53,935 bases of DNA, from the NCBI GenBank assembly GCA_023264875.1, contig JAHFUX010000007.1, forward strand, positions 1 through 53,935, in the 5' to 3' direction. Positions 26,346-32,345 of the stretch are shown here, piece by piece. Source of the DNA: Nitrosarchaeum sp. (GTDB lineage: Archaea; Thermoproteota; Nitrososphaeria; Nitrososphaerales; Nitrosopumilaceae). Every line of letters begins with the position of its first letter. Positions within the stretch are counted from its first letter, which is position 1. The translations under genes and the position numbers were made by a program. The notes beneath the pieces are model-generated. The model did no database searches. It was given only the letters and a program-made list of their open reading frames with translations, and was not told the DNA's origin.

Positions 26346-26633
26346 ATGACACTTGACTCTGAGTTTTCAAAACAAACATCATCACTTATTGAACAAACAT
26401 TGGAATTATACAAGAGTGCAGGTGCATCACCAAGAGTAGGCCAATTATGGAATTGTCAAAATGTTGGTGATTTTCTTTGTGGTTTTTTTGTAGGCGAAAT
26501 GGTGGGTTCTGCATTAAGTGCATTTCAGATTGTTCACAAACGTGAACCAACTGGAGAAGAACACATGGAAATAATTGAACTGGTAGAAAGTTATTCCAAA
26601 GAGATCAAAGAATTCTTTGATAAATTCAACTAA
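26346..26633 (+). CDS. Conserved hypothetical protein (95 aa)
   Basis: Not recognised. It is a small, mainly helical soluble protein: an N-terminal helix (FSKQTSSLIEQTLELYKSAG), a central Trp/Cys segment (LWNCQNVGDFLCGFFVGEMVGSALSAFQIVHKREPTGEEH), then an acidic helix. The two Cys are not spaced as a zinc site. It starts 27 nt after rpl6 and may be read from the same message. Confidence 0.7.
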   Translation: MTLDSEFSKQTSSLIEQTLELYKSAGASPRVGQLWNCQNVGDFLCGFFVGEMVGSALSAFQIVHKREPTGEEHMEIIELVESYSKEIKEFFDKFN

Positions 26634-26703
26634 CAACATTCAGAGATAGTCTAAATCTAACAGGCGCAAGGATTAAATCGCTTTTACTAAGGTACAAACT
26701 TGT

Positions 26704-26777
26704 GCCTCCCTAGCTCAGCGTGGTAGAGCATCCGACTGTTAATCGGATGGTCATCAGTTCAAGTCTGATGGGAGGCG
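26704..26777 (+). tRNA. tRNA-Asn (anticodon GTT)
   Basis: A complete cloverleaf of 74 nt. The acceptor stem GCCTCCC pairs with GGGAGGC, discriminator G; D-arm GCTC/GAGC; anticodon stem TCCGA/TCGGA with loop CTGTTAA, anticodon GTT; T-arm ATCAG/CTGAT around TTCAAGT. No CCA is encoded and no intron is present. A weak AT element (GATTAAAT, 26671-26678) lies at the expected promoter distance. It separates the ribosomal cluster from the zinc-protein gene. Confidence 0.96.
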
Positions 26778-26852
26778 CTCTTTATTTCTAATCTCGAATT
26801 TTGAAAGATAAGTTTCCAAGTATAAAATTCAGATAGGATACATCTGAAAATG

Positions 26853-26880
26853 ATATTTCTAAATTCGAATTTAGAAATAT
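26853..26880. repeat. Palindromic repeat copy 1
   Basis: A perfect 28-bp palindrome centred between 26866 and 26867, with the core TCTAAATTCGAATTTAGA. The same core occurs at 27526-27543 and 29301-29322 and nowhere else that I found in the window. This copy is the longest. It lies between tRNA-Asn and the zinc-protein gene at 26969. Confidence 0.85.
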
Positions 26881-26906
26881 TGATCGATTGAAACAATTTA
26901 GTTTAC

Positions 26907-26933
26907 TCTATTAGACTGGATAGATCTAATAGA
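26907..26933 (+). promoter_or_regulatory. Hairpin in the leader of the small zinc-protein gene
   Basis: Perfect 9-bp arms TCTATTAGA (26907-26915) and TCTAATAGA (26925-26933) enclose a 9-nt loop. It stands 36 nt before the TTG start at 26969 and just ahead of a strong AGGAGGT (26957-26963). It could be an operator in DNA or a hairpin in the leader RNA. Its arms differ from the palindromic repeat 30 bp upstream. Confidence 0.45.
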
Positions 26934-26968
26934 TGATCGCATATTAACAATAATGCAGGAGGTTTACA

Positions 26969-27208
26969 TTGGTCAGAACTAGAAGGGCCAACAGATATTG
27001 TGTTGATTGTGGGTCAAGATTAGTGTATTACCCCAGATTATCAAACCCAAAAGCACCAAATGAACATAGAGTTTTAGTCTATGCGTGTCCAGATTGCACC
27101 GAAGACTTTGAAAAACCAAAGATGTTTTCAATTAGACGAAATCAAGTAGACGATCCACTTGAAACCGTTGAAATAGAAATAACTCAAAACCAGAAAAAAA
27201 CAAATTAA
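26969..27208 (+). CDS. Small zinc-ribbon protein (79 aa)
   Basis: A 79-aa basic protein with CVDCG (residues 11-15) and CPDC (about 46-49), i.e. a two-knuckle zinc ribbon; the intervening part is YYPRLSNPKAPNEHRVLVYA. The acidic tail ends IEITQNQKK. The start is TTG, supported by AGGAGGT six nt upstream, one of the best ribosome-binding sites in the window. The target is unknown; RNA or protein binding is likely for such ribbons. Confidence 0.75.
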   Translation: MVRTRRANRYCVDCGSRLVYYPRLSNPKAPNEHRVLVYACPDCTEDFEKPKMFSIRRNQVDDPLETVEIEITQNQKKTN

Positions 27209-27252
27209 AAAGGAATGAATTTTATGGGTTCACCAACTAGATAGAAATCAAA

Positions 27253-27477
27253 ATGGAGCATGTAAAATCCAGAAGCAATATGTGGTATCTTTTACCAATA
27301 TTTGTAGGATTGATTGGTGGTGTCATAGCATATTGGGTTTTAAGACATGATGATCCAAAGAAAGCAAAAAAATGTTTGTACGTAGGTATTGCGCTAGCAA
27401 TAATTGGAATTGTCATCAATGTTTTGATGATGACACATATTCCAAGTCTAGCACCAGATTTTAACGTAAATGTCTAA
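27253..27477 (+). CDS. Two-helix membrane protein (74 aa)
   Basis: Two hydrophobic helices, about 11-28 (WYLLPIFVGLIGGVIAYWVL) and 42-60 (CLYVGIALAIIGIVINVLMM), are joined by a charged loop (RHDDPKKAKK). The hairpin topology and Gly-rich first helix recur in small thaumarchaeal membrane proteins, but I can name no function. It is 44 nt after the zinc-protein gene and could share its transcript. Confidence 0.7.
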   Translation: MEHVKSRSNMWYLLPIFVGLIGGVIAYWVLRHDDPKKAKKCLYVGIALAIIGIVINVLMMTHIPSLAPDFNVNV

Positions 27478-27525
27478 AAACTAGGTATCAAAATAGGTTG
27501 CAAGCAGGCATAATTTTAGAATATG

Positions 27526-27543
27526 TCTAAATTCGAATTTAGA
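27526..27543. repeat. Palindromic repeat copy 2
   Basis: TCTAAATTCGAATTTAGA, a perfect 18-bp palindrome identical to the core of copies 1 and 3; the outer base on the left differs. It lies 49 bp after the two-helix gene and 73 bp before the DUF2299 gene. Confidence 0.85.
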
Positions 27544-27615
27544 AATAATTGAAATTAACAGTATAAGGCATACATAAAATTTAGAATCATATAGACCTGA
27601 AGAGAATATCTCAAT

Positions 27616-28065
27616 ATGCCTAGTTCCAAGATGAAAGATGATGTAGAAAGATGGTTAATTCACGAGAGTCATTCATTTGAATCAGTTAAAAATCCCGAAA
27701 ATAGTTTCCAAATCCTAGTAAAACATGCAGGTCCATATGGAATCCCTGTTGAAATATTTGAACCAAAATCACAACCAGGAGTTATTGTAATAGGTACCAA
27801 AGTAATAATGAAAAACAATCAAATTGCAAGATATTTGGGATTCAATGACGAAGAAAAAGCCAAGTTTGAGAGAAAAACAACTGATTTTTGTAATTCAATA
27901 CAAGCAATCAACCGAATAATCACAGAAGATGGCAAGAAAAAGGTAGGAGTTTTTGTAGTATTAGATGCCAAAGAAAACATTAACCAACAGATGATTTTTG
28001 ATGCAATTGACAGAGTATCTGAAATGCATGAAAAAACTGCACGTTTTTTGATGAAGACATTCTAA
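27616..28065 (+). CDS. DUF2299 family protein
   Basis: A 149-aa soluble alpha/beta protein resembling archaeal DUF2299: an N-terminal KDDVERWLIHES helix, FQILVKHAGPYGIPVEIFEPKSQPGVIVIGTKV strands, and a long C-terminal amphipathic helix pair. No catalytic motif can be seen and the family has no known reaction. It lies between palindromic repeat copy 2 and the RNA-like block at 28121. Confidence 0.7.
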   Translation: MPSSKMKDDVERWLIHESHSFESVKNPENSFQILVKHAGPYGIPVEIFEPKSQPGVIVIGTKVIMKNNQIARYLGFNDEEKAKFERKTTDFCNSIQAINRIITEDGKKKVGVFVVLDAKENINQQMIFDAIDRVSEMHEKTARFLMKTF

Positions 28066-28120
28066 ATAGACAAATTTATTGATTCTATAATGATTCATCA
28101 TTTTTGAAAAATTAGTCATA

Positions 28121-28345
28121 AAAGCTAAACCCCCCATCAATTTTACATCAAATAGGCACAACGTCATATTATCAAAACAGCCCATTTTTTGAGGGGGTTT
28201 AACACTTGTGCCTGTCTAGGAAAGGCAATCACAAAACCACCAAGATGCCCCAGATAAACATGCCATGTGTTTTTTATCTAGGCATGAAAGCTAATCCCCT
28301 CTAAAATAGAGAAAAAGACATCATTTTTGAGGGATTAATCAGGCA
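28121..28345 (+). ncRNA. Candidate structured RNA with pseudoknot-forming stems
   Basis: This G/C-rich block in an AT-rich spacer has nested complementarity. Stem A: TAAACCCCC (28126-28134) with GGGGGTTTA (28193-28201), continued after a 2-nt bulge by TCAA/TTGA. Stem B: AGGCACAA (28154-28161) with TTGTGCCT (28206-28213). Because B's 5' arm is inside A's loop and its 3' arm outside, the two would form an H-type pseudoknot. A second module (28287-28340) repeats the pattern AAAGCTAA.CCCC ... ATTTTTGAGGG with stem TAATCCC/GGGATTA. CATGCC/GGCATG (28259-28264, 28281-28286) lies between. A TATA-like TCTATAAT at 28083-28090 sits about 30 nt upstream. No ORF explains the block. It could also be a leader of the gene at 28432. 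Confidence 0.5.
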
Positions 28346-28431
28346 AATTTTTAGAAAATACATGCTAAATAAATTCAGTATTTTTTCCATTTTACGCTTC
28401 AACTATATACTAAATTTTTACAGATCAGATA

Positions 28432-28917
28432 ATGGTACAAATGGGCATAGTAATTGTAATTGGAGTAATTATAATTTCAATGGCAGTTGCGATGTACATG
28501 TACACACAATATCAGACAAACTTTATCATGGTAAAAACAGGAGAACCAGTAGTTATAGGTCCTGTAGAATACACAGTAACATTTGACGGAACCCACAAAG
28601 GAAACAAAGAAACAATACCTGCAAATACATTTGTGAAAATAAAAATAGCTGCAAAAAATATCAGTGAGGAAAAAACGTGGATTTCAGGAGCGCAATTTTA
28701 TCTAATTGATGAAAAACAACAAAAATATCAGTCAGTATATGGTGGGTTTTCTACAGAAGATCTGTCTAGTAACTGGTTAGAGCCACACAAATCAGTAATG
28801 TTGACTACACAGTTTGATGTTCCATACGATGAGACAAAACAATACAACATTGTAGTTCGTCCATCAAAACAACAATCATCTGTAGATACTGCAGTAATTT
28901 GCATCACTAATTGCTGA
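28432..28917 (+). CDS. Membrane-anchored extracytoplasmic protein (DUF4352-like)
   Basis: One N-terminal membrane anchor (residues 4-24) is followed by a beta-rich domain: GPVEYTVTFDGTHKG, FVKIKIAAKNISEEKTWISGAQFYLIDEKQQKYQ and FSTEDLSSNWLEPHKSVMLTTQFDVPYDE. This is the pattern of the DUF4352/MPT63 immunoglobulin-like fold, where a protein adds strands in reply to small ligands or partners. It ends with two Cys in CITNC. The role is unknown. Its leader may include the RNA-like block at 28121-28345. Confidence 0.65.
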   Translation: MVQMGIVIVIGVIIISMAVAMYMYTQYQTNFIMVKTGEPVVIGPVEYTVTFDGTHKGNKETIPANTFVKIKIAAKNISEEKTWISGAQFYLIDEKQQKYQSVYGGFSTEDLSSNWLEPHKSVMLTTQFDVPYDETKQYNIVVRPSKQQSSVDTAVICITNC

Positions 28918-29007
28918 TCGCAAAAAAATTATTGTCAAATTTTACTAGCATTGAGGCAACTATGTGTGACTTTAACCATATAACCGCAATGATAAAAGAA
29001 ACTAGGC

Positions 29008-29250
29008 ATGGCAACATCCAAAGCCAAAAGAGCAGAAGCAGCTAAGAAAGCCGCACGTACAAGAAAAAGAAATGCGGCAAAAAAAGCAGCAGACGCAGCT
29101 AAAATGGCAGCAAGAAGAAAACGAAGTAGAGCTGCAAAAAAAGCAGCAGCAACTCGTAAGAGAACAAGTAGACGAGCAGCTCCAAAAAGAAAAGCAGCAA
29201 AAAGACGAGCAGCTCCAAAAAGAAAAGCAGCAAAAAGACGAAGACGTTAA
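29008..29250 (+). CDS. Histone-H1-like Ala/Lys/Arg-rich DNA-binding protein
   Basis: An 80-aa protein made almost only of Ala, Lys and Arg, with AKKAA and KRKAAKRRAAP units; it resembles the C-terminal domain of histone H1 and bacterial H1-like proteins. A DNA-level 33-bp direct repeat (29171-29203 and 29204-29236) encodes the tandem RRAAPKRKAAK segment. No globular domain is present. Expected role: non-specific DNA or RNA compaction. ATG 29008 has no clear Shine-Dalgarno; a frame-shifted overlapping ORF is a shadow. Low complexity makes distant homology unsafe. Confidence 0.75.
   Translation: MATSKAKRAEAAKKAARTRKRNAAKKAADAAKMAARRKRSRAAKKAAATRKRTSRRAAPKRKAAKRRAAPKRKAAKRRRR
29171..29236 (+). 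repeat. 33-bp tandem repeat inside the H1-like gene
   Basis: Two identical 33-bp units (29171-29203 and 29204-29236) start GACGAGCAGCTCCAAAAAGA and are followed by a partial third (GACGAAGACG). The unit is a multiple of three, so copy-number change would lengthen or shorten the basic tail by 11 residues without a frameshift. Confidence 0.9.
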
Positions 29251-29300
29251 ACTGCTTTCCTTACCTTTTTTCCATTTTATTTTACGGATATAATGGAATG

Positions 29301-29322
29301 TTTCTAAATTCGAATTTAGAAA
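29301..29322. repeat. Palindromic repeat copy 3
   Basis: A perfect 22-bp palindrome with the core TCTAAATTCGAATTTAGA, identical to copies 1 and 2. It lies in the convergent gap between the H1-like gene (plus) and the PPOX gene (minus). A promoter operator is therefore not the obvious explanation for this copy; a bidirectional terminator or dispersed palindromic element is as likely. Confidence 0.85.
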
Positions 29323-29333
29323 GATTTTATGTT

Positions 29334-29744
29334 TTAGTTATCATTTGTTTTTAATTCAGGCATAACAAAAACATGCTCCGGTTTTATTTTGAGAATTATT
29401 CTTTTCTCATTTTCTCTTTTGAATGGATAATGTTTTTGTCCCATGTATTGCTGAGTTAATTTATCAGCATGTATGTAATCATAATCAGGAATTATTTCTT
29501 CAACTGTACCTTGAATTGTAGTCATATCAAGTGGGTTATCATTAGAGACAACAGAAACTGCAACACGAGGATCACGTAAGATGTTTTTATGCTTAATTCT
29601 ACCTTCTGCAGTATTTACTAAAACATAACCAGAATCATAGTTGGCCCAAACTGGTGAAAGTTGTGGAGCACCATTCTTCATTAGAGTTGCAATAAAAACA
29701 ATGTTTTTTTGCTGAAATAATTTTATTGCCTTTTCTTCCAACAT
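29334..29744 (-). CDS. Pyridoxamine 5'-phosphate oxidase-like flavin/F420 protein
   Basis: A 136-aa split-barrel protein: FIATLMKNGAPQLSPVWANYDSGYVLVNTAEGRIKHKNILRDPRVAVSVVSNDNP. The family binds FMN or F420 and reduces small substrates; the pattern with RIKHKNILRDPRVAV is that of the F420-dependent PPOX class. The substrate is unknown. It is the last gene of a minus-strand unit; the preceding microprotein ends one base before its ATG. Confidence 0.8.
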   Translation of the reverse strand: MLEEKAIKLFQQKNIVFIATLMKNGAPQLSPVWANYDSGYVLVNTAEGRIKHKNILRDPRVAVSVVSNDNPLDMTTIQGTVEEIIPDYDYIHADKLTQQYMGQKHYPFKRENEKRIILKIKPEHVFVMPELKTNDN

Positions 29745-29831
29745 TTACCACATTTTCAAATATTCTTTGCCTGAAGCCATTTGCAATGCTTTTGTTGACT
29801 GTTGTTCATGATATTGGAAAAAACTAGACAT
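29745..29831 (-). CDS. Microprotein (28 aa) between HTH regulator and PPOX gene
   Basis: ATG at 29831 overlaps the end of the regulator gene by 8 bases, and the stop (29745-29747) abuts the ATG of the PPOX gene. The 28-residue product (MSSFFQYHEQQSTKALQMAS...KMW) is helical and polar. This seamless fit between two genes is the main support; alternatively it is a chance open stretch that lets ribosomes move from one gene to the next. Function unknown. Confidence 0.45.
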   Translation of the reverse strand: MSSFFQYHEQQSTKALQMASGKEYLKMW

Positions 29832-30357
29832 ATTTGATCGATTCATGTTTTTTACTTGAATTCTCCATAATATTTGTCATGGCACGGTTCATGATTTCCA
29901 TTACCAAATATTGAGAATAATTGCCAGAGTGTTCTCCTTTAGTTTTTTTTGCTTTTGTTGTTTTTGGAGTAAGGTTTCTTAGAATTTTTTCAATCTTTAT
30001 AGATGTACTATCAATGACTTTAGAATATTTTGAATCAAAATCATCAGGTGCCGCATAGCCAAGTAATTTTGTAGAGGTACTGTAAAATTTAGTGATGGCA
30101 CCACGTGATTCTTCAATTTTGGCAATTTCAATTAGGCCAGATCCTTTTAAAATATCAAGATGATGTCTAACGGTAGTAAGGGCTTTTTTGTATCCTGTTT
30201 TTTTTAGCTCATTTGAAATCTGGTCTGCAGACAATGCGCGATGATATAGAATTTCAATAATTTTTGCTCGGGCAGGGTCTTCAATTGCACGTGCGTGTTT
30301 AACGCTTGTTGTAAGAATACGATTCACTTTGATTTCTTTTTCTAATAATGTAGACAT
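29824..30357 (-). CDS. ArsR-type winged-helix transcription regulator
   Basis: Residues 18-95 form a winged helix: AIEDPARAKIIEILYHRALSADQISNELKKTGYKKALTTVRHHLDILKGSGLIEI. The C-terminal half is helical with a Lys-rich linker and may dimerise. No metal-binding Cys motif is seen. It begins a minus-strand unit with the microprotein and the PPOX gene. A perfect 13-nt palindrome (30379-30391) lies 21 nt before the ATG, which suggests autoregulation. Confidence 0.82.
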   Translation of the reverse strand: MSTLLEKEIKVNRILTTSVKHARAIEDPARAKIIEILYHRALSADQISNELKKTGYKKALTTVRHHLDILKGSGLIEIAKIEESRGAITKFYSTSTKLLGYAAPDDFDSKYSKVIDSTSIKIEKILRNLTPKTTKAKKTKGEHSGNYSQYLVMEIMNRAMTNIMENSSKKHESIKYV

Positions 30358-30734
30358 GCTGATAATTGCTTTAATTCTGATCTAAAAGATCCTCGTATCA
30401 TATTTTTTTGTCTAATCGCATCAATTTTTTTTTGTTATAATAGTTTTAAGACCGATATCAAAAAGACATGGACTATTACTAAAAATACTAGAGCATAAGC
30501 ATAATTATCATCATCATTATCATAAATATGATAGTGGTTGGATAATTATTATATCGGTATAATATATTAGAAAAAAATAATAAAAATAAACAAATATGAA
30601 AATATATGGCATATCATAGAAGCAAATATCACAATAGGATGCAATTGAAAATGAATCAAAAATAAAATTCGAGTTAAACGTTAGTTTTGTGGTTAACATT
30701 TAATCATAACAAAAAAGAATTAAAAATATTATGA
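30358..30734. other. Intergenic region between purC and the HTH regulator
   Basis: This 377-base, very AT-rich spacer has no ORF. It holds the palindrome at 30379-30391, an 8-bp inverted pair ACCGATAT (30451-30458) and ATATCGGT (30551-30558) about 90 bp apart, and a small hairpin TATCATA-AA-TATGATA (30518-30533) with nearby TCA repeats. The promoter of the regulator gene must lie here; the rest is unexplained. Confidence 0.6.
30379..30391. promoter_or_regulatory. 13-nt palindrome upstream of the ArsR-type regulator
   Basis: GATCTAAAAGATC, a perfect palindrome with a 3-nt centre, ends 21 nt before the regulator ATG at 30357. The HTH gene at 38033 has a different 13-nt perfect palindrome at the same distance from its start. 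The position fits binding by the gene's own product at the promoter. Confidence 0.45.
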
Positions 30735-31559
30735 CTATAGAGGATGTCCTGTTAGTTTTTCATATGCAGTAACATATCGGTTTGTCATTTTCTGAATTAT
30801 TTCTTGAGGGATAATAGGTGCTATTGGTTCTTTTCCTGCATTTAGTGCATCATCAAATTGTTTTTGATATCCATGTTCAATTAGCCAATCACGTAAAATT
30901 TGTTTGTCAAATGCCTCTTGGGTTTTGCCAATCATGTAGGAATCCTTTGACCATAGTCTATACTCATCAGGACCAATAGAATCACCCAAGACGATATTGC
31001 CATCTAAAATTCCAAATTCGAGTTTTAAATCAGCTAAAATGAATCCCGCCTTGTCTGCAATATCAGACATTCTTTTGTAAATATCAATAGATGTTTTCTC
31101 TAGCCATACATATTGTTCTTCAGTAACTAGTTTCATCTCCAGAGCCTTTGCTTTGTCAATTGGAATGTCATGTTCTGACTTTGTAGTAGGATCAAAGATT
31201 GGCTGTGAGATCTTTGCAGCTAGTGTTGTATCAGAACCATCAGGAAGTTTTATTTCGCCTTTTTTCCATCTTCCTACCAAACTACCATAAAAATAACCTC
31301 GAACCACACACTCGATTGGCAGCATCTTCATTTTTTTTACCACGATTTCAGTATCGGATTGTCTTTTTACAAAATGATTTGAAATTGGTAGCTGATTAAA
31401 CCAAAATTCAGCAAATTTACACAAAACCTCGCCCTTTTTAGGTATATTTTCTTTGAATTTTACATCAAATGCTGATACTCTGTTGGAGAATTTGAAAAGT
31501 AGAGTCTCATCATCAAGAGAATACAGATCCTTTACTTTTCCAGAAGCAATAAACTTCAA
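30735..31559 (-). CDS. purC: Phosphoribosylaminoimidazole-succinocarboxamide synthase
   Basis: ATP-dependent condensation of CAIR and aspartate to SAICAR in de novo purine synthesis. The SAICAR-synthetase signature parts are [44 protein letters not shown] and [27 protein letters not shown]. Full length at 274 aa, TTG start. It is the last purine gene on the minus strand, separated from purF by a RAM-domain gene and a membrane-protein gene. Confidence 0.95.
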   Translation of the reverse strand: MKFIASGKVKDLYSLDDETLLFKFSNRVSAFDVKFKENIPKKGEVLCKFAEFWFNQLPISNHFVKRQSDTEIVVKKMKMLPIECVVRGYFYGSLVGRWKKGEIKLPDGSDTTLAAKISQPIFDPTTKSEHDIPIDKAKALEMKLVTEEQYVWLEKTSIDIYKRMSDIADKAGFILADLKLEFGILDGNIVLGDSIGPDEYRLWSKDSYMIGKTQEAFDKQILRDWLIEHGYQKQFDDALNAGKEPIAPIIPQEIIQKMTNRYVTAYEKLTGHPL

Positions 31560-31603
31560 ACAAACAACCTTGTTTTCAATATGATTTAACTGCTATGAAA
31601 AAT

Positions 31604-31990
31604 CTACGAACCCATCATGCCAACCATCTTTGGAGGAGTACGGTATGCTTTGTTTACAAAAATATCATTATCAGCAGTAATCATTACAAATTGCATGGAA
31701 TTGTCAGGCGGTGGAGAAACAATAATTTTAGCACCGGGTTTTATTAATCCAATATCCAAAATATCCCCGTCGCCAAAATTAATGTGAATATTAGTCAGAG
31801 ATTTTGCTCCAATATTTTGTATGCTCACTCTCCCAGTTACAAACAAATTTTGATTGTCAATAATAGGATCAACAAAGATAGCATAGTCTTGAGTAGCTAT
31901 GGACATTTTTATAATGTCAAGACCATATACTACACTCATCAATACTATCACACCAACAACAATTACAATTAAAATTGTGTAGTTCTTCAC
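31604..31990 (-). CDS. Membrane-anchored hypothetical protein in the purine cluster
   Basis: An N-terminal hydrophobic helix (residues 5-25, TILIVIVVGVIVLMSVVYGL) anchors a beta-rich outer domain (LFVTGRVSIQNIGAKSLTNIHINFGDGDILDIGLIKPGAKIIVSPPP) resembling an Ig-like strand pattern. I cannot name a family. A TTG three bases upstream (31993) is an alternative start. It lies between the RAM-domain gene and purC on the same strand, but nothing in it suggests a role in purine synthesis. Confidence 0.65.
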   Translation of the reverse strand: MKNYTILIVIVVGVIVLMSVVYGLDIIKMSIATQDYAIFVDPIIDNQNLFVTGRVSIQNIGAKSLTNIHINFGDGDILDIGLIKPGAKIIVSPPPDNSMQFVMITADNDIFVNKAYRTPPKMVGMMGS

Positions 31991-32098
31991 CAAAGATACA
32001 ATGTGTTTCTATTAATTAAGAATATTATTCTAGTTGAATATAATTCCAAATTATGTGCATAGTTTCATTCCCTAAAAAACAATATTTAAAGAACTAAA

Positions 32099-32344
32099 TT
32101 ATTTTTTGTTTTGTTCTGGAATTACAGACAAAGTGGTTGTAGAAATTACATTTTTTATTTTTCTGATTTGTTTTGTAATTGCATCTTCTACTTCTTTTGA
32201 GGTTTTTGCCTCAACTTTTACAAAAATATCATAGACACCAAATGTTCCCTTGGCTTCTTTTACAGCGTTTATTTTTAAGAGATCACTCATTACTTCCATT
32301 TCATGAGCCATTTCGCTTTTGACTAAAACATATGCAGTTTCCAT
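32099..32344 (-). CDS. Stand-alone Lrp/AsnC ligand-binding (RAM) domain protein
   Basis: An 81-aa protein that is only the C-terminal RAM/ASNC_trans_reg fold: AYVLVKSEMAHEMEVMSDLLKINAVKEAKGTFGVYDIFVKVEAKTSKEVEDAITKQIRKIKNVISTTTLSV. The DNA-binding helix-turn-helix of Lrp is missing, so it probably senses a small molecule or pairs with a full Lrp protein. ATG 32344 lies one base after the purF stop; a GTG at 32353 would overlap purF. Co-transcription with purF suggests a ligand related to amino acids or purines. Confidence 0.82.
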   Translation of the reverse strand: METAYVLVKSEMAHEMEVMSDLLKINAVKEAKGTFGVYDIFVKVEAKTSKEVEDAITKQIRKIKNVISTTTLSVIPEQNKK

Positions 32345-32345
32345 A

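Noticed and set aside
28066-28431. Possibility that the 28.1 kb block is RNase P RNA, SRP RNA or a known riboswitch
   Set aside because: I could not find the conserved core motifs of these RNAs; AGGAAAG at 28218-28224 alone is not enough.
28362-28586. Overlapping ORF that covers the start of the gene at 28432
   Set aside because: Its product is Ser/Asn/Arg-rich without hydrophobic pattern; the other frame gives a clear membrane anchor and Ig-like strands.
29072-29293. Gln/Lys-rich ORF in another frame of the H1-like gene
   Set aside because: Low-complexity repeats open several frames at once; the Ala/Lys/Arg frame has the proper start and stop.
26853-29322. Palindromic repeats as a CRISPR array
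   Set aside because: Only three copies with spacings of hundreds of bases or more and genes in between; no cas gene.
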